A DNA stretch of 27,154 nt from JBFMFE01 sp040752295 (GTDB lineage: Bacteria > UBP15 > UBA6099 > JBFMBQ01). Location of the stretch: contig JBFMFE010000033.1 in the NCBI GenBank assembly GCA_040752295.1, positions 1 to 27,154 on the forward strand, given 5' to 3'. The notes below the pieces were generated by a model. That model ran no database searches. It was not told the DNA's origin and saw only the letters and a program-made list of their open reading frames with translations. A program made the position numbers and the translations under genes. Positions 1 to 6,299 of the stretch are shown here, piece by piece. How positions within the stretch are numbered: position 1 is the stretch's first letter; the number at the start of each line of letters is the position of its first letter.

Positions 1-1
1 A

Positions 2-601
2 GAAGAGAAAAAGGAGAAAAAGGAAGGGCCGGTCGCCGAAAAGCCCGCTGCGAAGGAGGGGAAACCGTCTCAGGTCATCCCCCGGCGCGACTACCTGCAC
101 TACTCGGTGAGGGCGGGCGTGATGTTCCCGAACGCTAAATTTTTCGACCCGATACTCGACCGCGACGTAACGAGCGGTCCCGCCTTTGCGTACGGCATCG
201 AGCACGTCCAGAGGAACACGCCGCGCGAGCGCATCGTCGCGCGCCTCCTCTATGGAACCTCGAACGTGGACTCCGACCCCGAACACCCCGTCTCCGGCGC
301 CTTCCAGTTCTTCCAGTTTTCGGTCAACATGCTCTACTCGGCGGACGGCACGTTCATGTCCCCCGCCCTCGATTATTACGGCTTCGGCGCCGGCTACACG
401 CGGATGGGAGCAAGCGTGACCTGCCTCGACCCCGCGGGCTGCGGGCGGATAGGGAACGGGGGCGTAAGCTCGCCGAGAGAGAACCACCTCGGATTCAACC
501 TGATCGGGGGCGTCTCCACCGGGACGGGCTTCAACCTGGAGGCGCAGTACACGTTGACGGCGGGGGATTTTTACATGACGCTCGATTACCCCCTCAGGTG
601 A
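2..601 (+). CDS. Outer-membrane beta-barrel-like protein, 3' part
   Basis: The reading frame is open from the left edge, so the start lies outside the window; an in-frame GTG at 107 is only an internal codon. The visible N-terminal stretch (about residues 1-25) is rich in Lys, Glu, Pro and Ala, like a periplasmic linker. The remainder alternates polar and aromatic/hydrophobic residues with many Gly and Tyr, as in transmembrane beta-strands, for example the segments around 300-420 and 500-598 that end in YPLR. I read it as a small outer-membrane barrel, but no named family is recognisable and the last strand lacks the usual terminal Phe. The plus strand is C-rich here, unlike most of the window. 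The TGA at 599-601 is followed directly, in the same frame, by a phosphoesterase remnant. Confidence 0.6.
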   Translation, partial: EEKKEKKEGPVAEKPAAKEGKPSQVIPRRDYLHYSVRAGVMFPNAKFFDPILDRDVTSGPAFAYGIEHVQRNTPRERIVARLLYGTSNVDSDPEHPVSGAFQFFQFSVNMLYSADGTFMSPALDYYGFGAGYTRMGASVTCLDPAGCGRIGNGGVSSPRENHLGFNLIGGVSTGTGFNLEAQYTLTAGDFYMTLDYPLR

Positions 602-637
602 ACGCGGCGTGGAAAAGACGCGCGGAGGAACGCCGGC

Positions 638-853
638 GCGCGGTTCCGAGCCCTCATCGCCGAACACCGTCCCGAGTACGTCCTCGCCGGGCACGAGCAT
701 CACTACGGGCGTTACGAGGCGGATGGAACGGTGTACCTGGTCTCCGGCGGCGCCGGCGGGAGGCTCAATGCGGACACGGAGAACAACTTCCACCACTACG
801 TTCTTTTCACGGTGGAAGGCGGCGCGGTCTCGGAACGAGTCGTAAAACTGTAG
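638..853 (+). pseudogene. C-terminal remnant of a calcineurin-like metallophosphoesterase
   Basis: The frame read from 638 to the TAG at 851-853 gives about 71 residues. They include LAGHEHHYGRYEADG followed by VYLVSGGAGGRL. This is the typical last metal-binding block (GHxH) and following strands of calcineurin-like phosphoesterases of the purple-acid-phosphatase-like type. The upstream metal-binding blocks (DxH, GDxxD, GNHE) are absent, and there is no plausible start. The remnant begins right after the stop of the barrel-protein gene, in the same frame, so the 5' two thirds or more of the gene has been lost. I infer a deletion or replacement; the fragment is probably not expressed as a functional enzyme. 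Confidence 0.7.
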
Positions 854-965
854 CGCGCGCCGGGTTCCTTCGGGTTTCCGTTTCCTGTCTTCCCGTTAAG
901 ATCGTCCCCGAAACGGCGGGAAACGGGGCAACGGGAGACAAACGACCTGAAGCCGGCGATCCCGT

Positions 966-1007
966 GAGGTGTGATGTGACGGGACGGAGGTGTGAAATGA
1001 CGGGACG
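966..1007 (+). repeat. Tandem 21-bp direct repeat
   Basis: Two adjacent 21-bp units, 966-986 and 987-1007, match at 19 of 21 positions; both begin GAGGTGTGA and end TGACGGGACG. They lie in the 223-bp gap between the phosphoesterase remnant and tpiA. That gap also holds short inverted pieces (TCCCGTT near 892 against AACGGGA near 932) but no convincing terminator or open frame. Confidence 0.7.
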
Positions 1008-1076
1008 GGCGATTGCGGCGGCGCTCACCGCGGTTCCGCACGCAGCGTCACGCGCCGGGGAAAGCGAGGAACAAAC

Positions 1077-1844
1077 ATGAGAAAACCCCTTGTAGCCGGA
1101 AACTGGAAAATGCACGGCACTTCTGAGACGGTGAGGACCTACCTTGAGAAATTCTCCGTCCCTCCGGGGCTTACAGAGGAGAGGGAGTTTCTGATATGCC
1201 CGCCGTTCACGGCGCTCGCCGCCTGGAAGGAGCACGGACGCTCGAAACCGTACGTGATGCTCGGAGGGCAGGACGCGCACTGGGAGGAGAAGGGAGCGTA
1301 CACGGGAGAGGTCTCCCCCGGAATGCTGAGGGACGCGGGGTGCGCGTACTGCATCGTGGGACACTCCGAGCGGCGGGCAATGTTTCACGAGACGGACGAG
1401 ATGGTGAACAGGAAGATGAACGCGCTGCTCGGGGCGGGACTGACGCCGGTGGTGTGCGTGGGAGAGACCCTCGCGCAGAGGGAGGCGGGGGAGACGGAAA
1501 GTGTCCTGAGAACGCAGGTCGAGGGCGGCATCCTAACGTCGAAGGGGCGCCCCGATCTTTCGCGCATCGTGATGGCATACGAGCCGGTGTGGGCGATCGG
1601 CACCGGGCGGACGGCGACCGCGCGCCAGGCTGACGAGGCGTGCGGGTTCATCCGCCGCCTTCTCCGGGAGGCGCTCGGTGAGGCGGCGGCAGCATCGGTG
1701 AGGATTCTGTACGGCGGGAGCGTGAAGGGGGCGAACATTGACGAGCTTATGGCGCAGCCCGAAGTGGACGGCGTCCTCGTCGGTGGGGCGAGCCTCGACC
1801 CCGATGAGTTCAGCCGCATCGCCGCGTACGGAACGGGACGTTGA
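1077..1844 (+). CDS. tpiA: Triosephosphate isomerase
   Basis: Interconverts dihydroxyacetone phosphate and glyceraldehyde 3-phosphate in glycolysis and gluconeogenesis; a cytoplasmic (beta/alpha)8 barrel. The 255-residue product is full length for the family (about 250). The N-terminal GNWKM motif carries Asn9 and Lys11. The catalytic His is His96 in VGHSERR, and the catalytic base is Glu169 in AYEPVWAIGTG. The C-terminal phosphate-binding loops are present as YGGSVK and GVLVGGASL. The ATG at 1077 has an AGGAA element a few bases upstream. No other glycolytic gene is adjacent, and the downstream neighbours are accessory scraps, so the gene looks monocistronic here. Base composition is balanced between G and C on the plus strand, between the C-rich left end and the G-rich remainder. 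Confidence 0.98.
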   Translation: MRKPLVAGNWKMHGTSETVRTYLEKFSVPPGLTEEREFLICPPFTALAAWKEHGRSKPYVMLGGQDAHWEEKGAYTGEVSPGMLRDAGCAYCIVGHSERRAMFHETDEMVNRKMNALLGAGLTPVVCVGETLAQREAGETESVLRTQVEGGILTSKGRPDLSRIVMAYEPVWAIGTGRTATARQADEACGFIRRLLREALGEAAAASVRILYGGSVKGANIDELMAQPEVDGVLVGGASLDPDEFSRIAAYGTGR

Positions 1845-1908
1845 CACCCCGCCAAGCCTGCCGATTGCTGTAACAAATAGTGAGCAGCGGCGGGTTTGAT
1901 ATTGCCGA

Positions 1909-1995
1909 ATGTTTAGTGACGAATTCATAGATCAGTGGAAATACGAAGTTAAACGAGGTAGAATCAAAAACAGAAAGCAATTCGAGTATAAATGA
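1909..1995 (+). CDS. Possible 28-codon leader ORF
   Basis: ATG at 1909 opens a 28-residue frame rich in Lys and Arg that ends with TGA at 1993-1995. The stop overlaps the ATG of the next small gene as ATGA, an arrangement typical of translational coupling. There is no clear ribosome binding site and I recognise no family, so it may be chance. The surrounding DNA is much AT-richer than the rest of the window. Confidence 0.2.
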   Translation: MFSDEFIDQWKYEVKRGRIKNRKQFEYK

Positions 1996-2244
1996 ACGGA
2001 AGAAAGAGGAATGAAAAGATATTCGGGCAATGGGAACCTTTGCCGGGCGGCGGCAGACGATATTGGCTCGAGGTGTATGGTCACAACAACTGGAAAGCAC
2101 GATACGTGAAGGAGGTTGACCCGGAAGAAAAAACAAATTAGTTTCTTCCAGGAAATTTACGACAACTCGGGCCGTTTGGTGGAGATTCATGAAAAGTATC
2201 CGGAAGACAAGGGTCACAGGACCGTCAAGGAAGGTGATGGTTAA
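1992..2244 (+). pseudogene. Frameshifted small conserved hypothetical gene
   Basis: ATG at 1992 starts a 49-residue frame (segments WEPLPGGGRRYW and KARYVKEVDPEEK) that stops at TAG 2139-2141. Immediately after a run of six A (about 2127-2132), the +1 frame continues the same kind of protein with FFQEIYDNSGRLVEIHEKYP and ends at TAA 2242-2244, three bases before the next ATG at 2248. Joined, the two parts give a small protein of about 83 residues. From memory this pattern (PLPGGGRRYW...KARYVKEVD...IYD..G.LVEIHEKYP) belongs to a small uncharacterised family seen in diverse bacteria, but I cannot check that here. The break is one extra base in a homopolymer: a real inactivating frameshift, a slippage site, or a sequencing error. 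Confidence 0.65.
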
Positions 2245-2247
2245 GTT

Positions 2248-2505
2248 ATGATCACTCGCGAAGACGTTGTGGAAACAATCAGAAAATATTTACAGCGGGA
2301 AATTACCGTTACAGCGCTCGTTGATTGGGCGGAATCAGCGATGATGGATGGAGAATTCGATGTAAAACACTTCGACGATATAAGAAACGTAATATCACGG
2401 TTGGGGCTGGCCGACGTGCGCGCGTTCGGCTTAACCTGGGAAGATTGCGATGGATTGCTTGGAACCCTCGGCTATTCAACCCACGTAGAGATCGTTGTTG
2501 CTTGA
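2248..2505 (+). CDS. Small conserved hypothetical protein (cassette partner)
   Basis: An 85-residue acidic protein beginning MITREDVVETIRKYL and ending near GYSTHVEIVVA. It is predicted mostly helical, with the notable block LADVRAFGLTWEDCD and no signal peptide or membrane segment. It follows the frameshifted gene by three bases, so the two form a tight bicistronic unit. Both resemble small uncharacterised proteins that I believe recur as neighbours elsewhere, which would suggest a toxin-antitoxin-like or other two-component cassette; that is inference only. The reading frame is intact, unlike its partner. GC content is visibly lower than in the housekeeping genes, consistent with acquisition from elsewhere. 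Confidence 0.6.
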   Translation: MITREDVVETIRKYLQREITVTALVDWAESAMMDGEFDVKHFDDIRNVISRLGLADVRAFGLTWEDCDGLLGTLGYSTHVEIVVA

Positions 2506-2554
2506 AAAGCAGCAGGGAGAGGGAGAGGGTTTCAGACAGACTATGTAAACTCCC

Positions 2555-2962
2555 TTAAGAAAATATATCAGCATAACCGGAGCGAGACAAAACAAAACTC
2601 CGAGCGGCGGGAGCAGACGTTTTTCCGCCGCCGATGCGCTCCATCACGAGCATCTCCAGCGTGCGCAGCCCCGTTTCCCGGCGGCGGAGGGCATCGTGAG
2701 AATCGAGAATTGTGAGTCTGACCGAGACCTTCTCGCAGTCCTTGACGGGTCTGGCCGCCGGCTGGCCGAGCTTGACGACATGATAGACGATCTGTCCATC
2801 GCCTCGGCTGCGTGGCTCGAGCAGGTCGCGCCATAGAAGAGCGTCACTGCACAATGTTTTCGCCGCCATCGGCGGGAGTTTGTAATGGTTTTCAAGGTGC
2901 ACAGAAAACAGTCCGGGGAGCGACTTTCCCTCCAGCCGCTCCAGAGTCTTTTGAGAAAGCAT
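2555..2962 (-). pseudogene. DUF1670-like protein, N-terminal fragment
   Basis: A 135-codon frame starts at an ATG (2962) preceded on the minus strand by a strong GGGAGGG ribosome binding site. Residues 1-95 (KSLPGLFSVHLENHYKLPP, then GQIVYHVVKLGQPAARPVKDCE and SVRLTILDS) resemble the front of DUF1670 proteins, a family with a transposase/HTH-like C-terminal part. That assignment is from memory. The expected downstream helix-turn-helix region is missing: after about residue 105 the sequence turns into low-similarity GGGKTSAPAARS and stops. Full-length members are much longer, so I treat it as a truncated remnant that keeps its original start. It is head-to-head with a broken four-helix-bundle gene. 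Confidence 0.5.
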
Positions 2963-3021
2963 TTGACATCCCTCCCGGTGATTTATTACCCTTCAATCAC
3001 CAGGTGTCAATTGACGGGATA

Positions 3022-3172
3022 GGGGATGAGATGATCAGCAAGGTCGAGGGCGCGTTGCAGGAACTCGAAGAAACGATGTATTGGATGGAACTGCTGACCA
3101 GTTCCGGCATCGTCAGTGCAGAACTTTGAGATTAAAACAAGTGATGAGTGCGGAATGATGAATGATGAGTGA
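3022..3172 (+). pseudogene. Four-helix-bundle protein, 3' remnant
   Basis: In the frame read through 3022-3129 the residues ISKVEGALQELEETMYWMELL and SSGIVSAEL match the C-terminal half of four-helix-bundle proteins of the 23S rRNA intervening-sequence type (typical pattern: L..A..E..ETLYWLELL...G..). The open frame reaches back to 2812, but upstream residues overlap the opposite-strand DUF1670-like 5' end and do not look like this family, so the N-terminal half is lost. After AEL the frame hits TGA at 3127-3129. A +1 shifted frame from 3125 reads FEIKTSDECGMMNDE and stops at 3170-3172; IKTS resembles the usual tail of the family. So the gene appears to carry both a 5' deletion and a small internal deletion or frameshift. 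Confidence 0.6.
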
Positions 3173-3247
3173 AAAGACGGGCTAGTGGGGTGGACCTCAT
3201 TCATCACTCATCATTCATCATTCATCACTCCTCATTCATCATTCCGC
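3150..3247. repeat. Long inverted repeat built of ATCATTC units
   Basis: The left arm 3154-3172 is perfectly complementary to 3204-3222 (19 bp, 31-nt loop). Alternatively the left arm 3150-3169 pairs with a more distal copy at 3228-3247 with 19 of 20 positions matching. Each arm is a tandem of short TCATTCATCA-type units. The left arm also encodes the frameshifted tail of the four-helix-bundle remnant. The remaining 3248-3369 holds nothing I can identify. Confidence 0.75.
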
Positions 3248-3369
3248 TTCCGCGGGTGCAGGATTCTGAGTCCATCGCCTCTTCTTTTTTCGTACACGTT
3301 ACTTCACCCCGCTAAAGTGTTATCGCGATGGGAAACGGCGCCGTAGTGTAGTGATATTCGGGGGAGGGT

Positions 3370-4383
3370 TCAGTGTGTGCGGACTTTGACGGATGACGGT
3401 TCGAAGGCTATACAGCACGTGGCGCCGAGCGAAAGTCCGGAGGTGTTCCACGTCCGTGGTTCGACCGCCGCCACGAAGTCGGCGCCGGCGCTGACGGTTA
3501 CGATCAGGCAGCCGCGCGCTTCCTCCAGCCGTGTGATCCTTCCATTGAGAAGGTTCCGCGGCGCCGCGGGCGGGGGAAGGGGTGAGAGGGTTATGCGTTC
3601 GGGGTTGATGGAAATTGCGCCGCGGCATCCGTGCGTGTGGGGGATGGAGATTTCGATGTCCGCGGCGATGCGCGCGAAGGATTCGCCGTTGCGCTCGAAG
3701 AAGGCGGCAGTGAAGAAGTTTTCGGGGTAACCGATTTCCATATCGCCGTTGTTGAGGGATACGATTTCATCGCCGAGTCTGAAAGCCTGTTCCCTTGAGA
3801 GTGTGGAGAAGACGATTGAGGCGTTGGAGCGGCGGAGGGACTGGAGGACGTTTTCGATCAGGAGTGCGTTTTCGCGGTCAATGTTCGCGGTGGGTTCGTC
3901 CATGAGGAGGAGTTTGGGGCGGAAGGCGAGAGCGCGTGCGATGGCGACCCTTTGTTTTTCGCCGGAAGAGAGTTTTGCGGCGTTTCTTTTTTCGAAGCGT
4001 TCCAGCCCCGCCGCGGCGAGCGCGCGGGCGACTTCGCGGTTTCCGTCCGCGGCGCGGGCGGCGCTGCGGACGGCGGCGAACGCCACGTTCCGGTACACCG
4101 AGGTCGTGAACATCGCCGGGGGATGGGTCAGGAAAGTGGTTTCCCGTCTCGCGAGCTTTCTGCCCGCGGCGGTGGAGAGGTTGTGACCCGCGAGAAGGAT
4201 GCTGCCCGAGTCGGGTTTTTCAAGAGAGCAGAGGAGTCTGAGGAGGGTGGTTTTGCCGGAGCCGTTGGGTCCGACGACGGCGCAGGATTTGCCGGCGGGC
4301 ACGACGAGGCGTGGGACGTTGAGTGAGAAACCGGTTCCGGGCCATTTTTTCACGAGGTCGTTTATTTCGATTGTGTTTTTCAT
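3370..4383 (-). CDS. ABC transporter ATP-binding protein, tungstate/molybdate type
   Basis: A 337-residue cytoplasmic ATPase with two parts: an ABC domain (residues 1-210) and a C-terminal TOBE/Mop-like domain (about 240-337, with INPERITLS and NLLNGRITRLEEARG). Walker A is GPNGSGKT at 38-45, the signature LSSGE at 138-142 and Walker B LLLMDEP at 158-164, with the catalytic Glu present. Two normally conserved residues differ: the Q-loop Gln position aligns with His87 (FLTHPPAMF), and the switch His is Leu195 (VFSTLSREQA). The gene follows the TupB-like permease by 73 bp, so it should power that permease. The TOBE-like domain and the permease type point to tungstate or molybdate. The missing switch residues make activity or regulation unusual. 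Confidence 0.85.
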   Translation of the reverse strand: MKNTIEINDLVKKWPGTGFSLNVPRLVVPAGKSCAVVGPNGSGKTTLLRLLCSLEKPDSGSILLAGHNLSTAAGRKLARRETTFLTHPPAMFTTSVYRNVAFAAVRSAARAADGNREVARALAAAGLERFEKRNAAKLSSGEKQRVAIARALAFRPKLLLMDEPTANIDRENALLIENVLQSLRRSNASIVFSTLSREQAFRLGDEIVSLNNGDMEIGYPENFFTAAFFERNGESFARIAADIEISIPHTHGCRGAISINPERITLSPLPPPAAPRNLLNGRITRLEEARGCLIVTVSAGADFVAAVEPRTWNTSGLSLGATCCIAFEPSSVKVRTH

Positions 4384-4456
4384 GTTTTCAGACCGTTTTG
4401 TTCACCGCGGGTGGGTCGTGATGGGCGGTGAAGCTTTATCGTCGGGGCGGGCATGA

Positions 4457-5140
4457 CTACGCCCGCGCCGCGCCCTGGACGAGATGGAGCGCGAGGTTCA
4501 CCCCCGCGGCGACGGCGAGGAGGACGAATCCGAGGGCGATACCGAACTCGAATTCGCCGCGGGAGGTTTCGAGAGCGACGGCGGATGTGAGGGTTCTTGT
4601 GTAGCCTGCGATGTTGCCGCCGACCATGATGGCGATGCCGACCTCGGAGACCGCCCTTCCGAAGCCGGTCACCGCGGCGGCGGTGTAGGCGAACCGTCTT
4701 TCGGCGAGGACGAGTTTCATCACGGAGAGGGGAGAGGCGTTAAGTGTCGCCGCCGTTTCGATGAGTGCGCGGTCAACGCTCGAGGTGGCGGCGACGGAGA
4801 GCATGGTGAGTATGGGGAGGATGAGTACGAATTCGCCGATCACAATGGCGCCCGGGGTGTAAAGGAGGCGGAGGCTGCCGAGGGGTCCGTTTCTGGTGAG
4901 GAGGAAAAAGAGCAGAAGCCCCACGAGGACGGTAGGGAGCGCCATGAGGGAATTGAGCGTGAGGACCAGCGTTCTTTTGCCGGGGAAGCGTGAGATACCG
5001 ATGAGGTAGCCGAGGGGGATGCCCGCGGCGGAGGCGAGCGCGGCGGCGGCGGTGGAGACGTACAGGGAGAGCGCCGCCACCCTGAGGACTTCGGGGTCGA
5101 GCGAGAAGATCAGGTGGAGGGCTTTGATGACGGGGTTCAT
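4457..5140 (-). CDS. tupB: TupB-like ABC transporter permease
   Basis: An inner-membrane permease of the tungstate (TupB) family: about 227 residues with five to six hydrophobic segments. The cytoplasmic coupling loop is visible as ETAATLNASPLSV, followed by the highly characteristic GFGRAVSEVG and MVGGNIAGYTR. The open frame extends to a GTG at 5200, but that adds a Pro/His-rich tail not seen in the family. The ATG at 5140 gives the usual MNPVIKALHLIFSLDPEV start, so I prefer it although no good Shine-Dalgarno is visible. It sits between the sugar-binding-type protein (84 bp upstream) and the ATPase. The expected type II tungstate-binding protein TupA is not found next to it. Confidence 0.85.
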   Translation of the reverse strand: MNPVIKALHLIFSLDPEVLRVAALSLYVSTAAAALASAAGIPLGYLIGISRFPGKRTLVLTLNSLMALPTVLVGLLLFFLLTRNGPLGSLRLLYTPGAIVIGEFVLILPILTMLSVAATSSVDRALIETAATLNASPLSVMKLVLAERRFAYTAAAVTGFGRAVSEVGIAIMVGGNIAGYTRTLTSAVALETSRGEFEFGIALGFVLLAVAAGVNLALHLVQGAARA

Positions 5141-5224
5141 GATGGGGGCGGGGTGTGGCAGTGGGGCGTGGAGGTTATTTTTGTCGGGCGCCGGAGGCAC
5201 ATTTTTCGGGGTTGGAGGGGGGGG

Positions 5225-6151
5225 TTAGAAATCTATGGGGATGCCGAGTCCCTTAAGCGATTCTCTGTAAGAGTCGAGTGTTTTCAGGGTGACGATACGC
5301 GTGCCCGTGTCAACGAGCCTGGAGGGTGGGATGGTACGCATTACGTTGTCCAGGCCGGTTTTTTCAATGCGGTAGAGGTAATCGGTGACCCTGTAGCCGA
5401 TCGTGTGGGGTCTCTGAGCGGTGGTCATGAAAATGGAGCCGTTCATGAGTGAGGCGGCGATTTCGGCGTCAATGTCGAAGCAGACGAGGAGGATTTTGTC
5501 GGAGAGGTGGGAGTCGAGGATGGCGCGAGCGCAGGCTTTGGCGCTTGTGCCGGAGACGGCGAAGAGGGCGGAGAGGTCCTGGTGATGGGCGATGCATCTT
5601 TTCGCGCTTTCGAAGAGTTTGTCGGGGTTTTCCTCACCGGTTTCGGTTTTCACGAGTTGAATGGCGTCATAGCGTTTCAGGGTTTCGGAGAACCCGCGGA
5701 TGCGTTCGGCGCAGCTGTGTGTGAGGAGAGTGGGGGTGTGGATGGCGACTTTGCCTTTAAAATCGATGAGTTGAGCGGTTTTGTAGGCGCAGGAACTGCC
5801 GGCGAGGTGGTTGTTGGTTCCGACGAAGAAATGTCTTCCCGAGTCCGGGGCGTCGGTGTCGAAGGTTATACATGCAGCGCCGGAGGCGACGAGTTTTTTT
5901 ATGAAGGGGGTGGTTTCGCTGTGGTTGAGCGGTGCGACGGCTACGGCGTTTCTGTTTTTCTCGGCTGAGAAGCGTTCGAGGGTTTGATTTTGCCATTGGG
6001 TGATGTTTTTTTCGGAAGGGATTTCGCCCGGGAACGAGAGGAAATCCACCTGTGTGTTAAGGCGTGTTTCGGCGGTTCTGACGCCCGTTTCGAGGTCGCG
6101 CCAGTAGGAGTCGAAGGTTCCCTGAAGCATCGAGATGATCGCTGGTTTCAC
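5225..6151 (-). CDS. RbsB-like periplasmic-binding-type protein lacking a signal peptide
   Basis: A 308-residue protein with the full type I (ribose/LacI-like) binding fold. The N-terminal lobe starts at once with AIISMLQGTFDSYWRDLETG, the hinge-proximal region reads CITFDTDAPDSGRHFFVGTNN, and the C-terminal lobe has ALFAVSGTSAKACARAI, LLVCFDIDAE and TTAQRPHTIGYR. There is no signal peptide, lipobox or helix-turn-helix: the GTG start at 6151 is followed directly by the first beta-strand, and an in-frame TAA lies four codons upstream, so no extension is possible. It is first in the presumed operon with tupB-like and ATPase genes, where a tungstate-binding TupA (a different fold) would be expected. 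It may be a cytoplasmic ligand sensor or a binding protein that has lost export. Confidence 0.8.
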   Translation of the reverse strand: MKPAIISMLQGTFDSYWRDLETGVRTAETRLNTQVDFLSFPGEIPSEKNITQWQNQTLERFSAEKNRNAVAVAPLNHSETTPFIKKLVASGAACITFDTDAPDSGRHFFVGTNNHLAGSSCAYKTAQLIDFKGKVAIHTPTLLTHSCAERIRGFSETLKRYDAIQLVKTETGEENPDKLFESAKRCIAHHQDLSALFAVSGTSAKACARAILDSHLSDKILLVCFDIDAEIAASLMNGSIFMTTAQRPHTIGYRVTDYLYRIEKTGLDNVMRTIPPSRLVDTGTRIVTLKTLDSYRESLKGLGIPIDF

Positions 6152-6157
6152 GGGATT

Positions 6158-6187
6158 ATTTTAGCTTTTATTTTTGGTATTTTACAA
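6158..6187 (-). promoter_or_regulatory. Putative promoter of the binding-protein/tup module
   Basis: On the minus strand, TTGTAA (6187-6182) and TAAAAT (6163-6158) are separated by 18 bp. The -10 box ends only six bases before the GTG at 6151, so the transcript would begin at or next to the start codon. Confidence 0.4.
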
Positions 6188-6299
6188 TCGGGTGTGGTTT
6201 TGCGGGGTGGATTGTGCGGAGCGGGAAGGGGTTCGTCCACGCGCGTCGCCGGGGGATTCCAATATTTTCGGCGGGCGGGTAAAATCAGGCGGGGGCGAG

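Noticed and set aside
599..853. UGA read-through or recoding joining the barrel protein to the phosphoesterase remnant
   Set aside because: UGA ends other genes here at their normal positions (tpiA, pfkB), no SECIS-like or read-through context is evident, and a shared frame occurs by chance one time in three.
598..1080. 160-codon plus-strand open frame
   Set aside because: Arg-rich low-complexity translation overlapping the phosphoesterase remnant in another frame; no family pattern or ribosome binding site.
3007..3207. 66-codon minus-strand open frame across the hairpin
   Set aside because: Its HSSFI-type repeats come from the ATCATTC units; it is a by-product of the inverted repeat.
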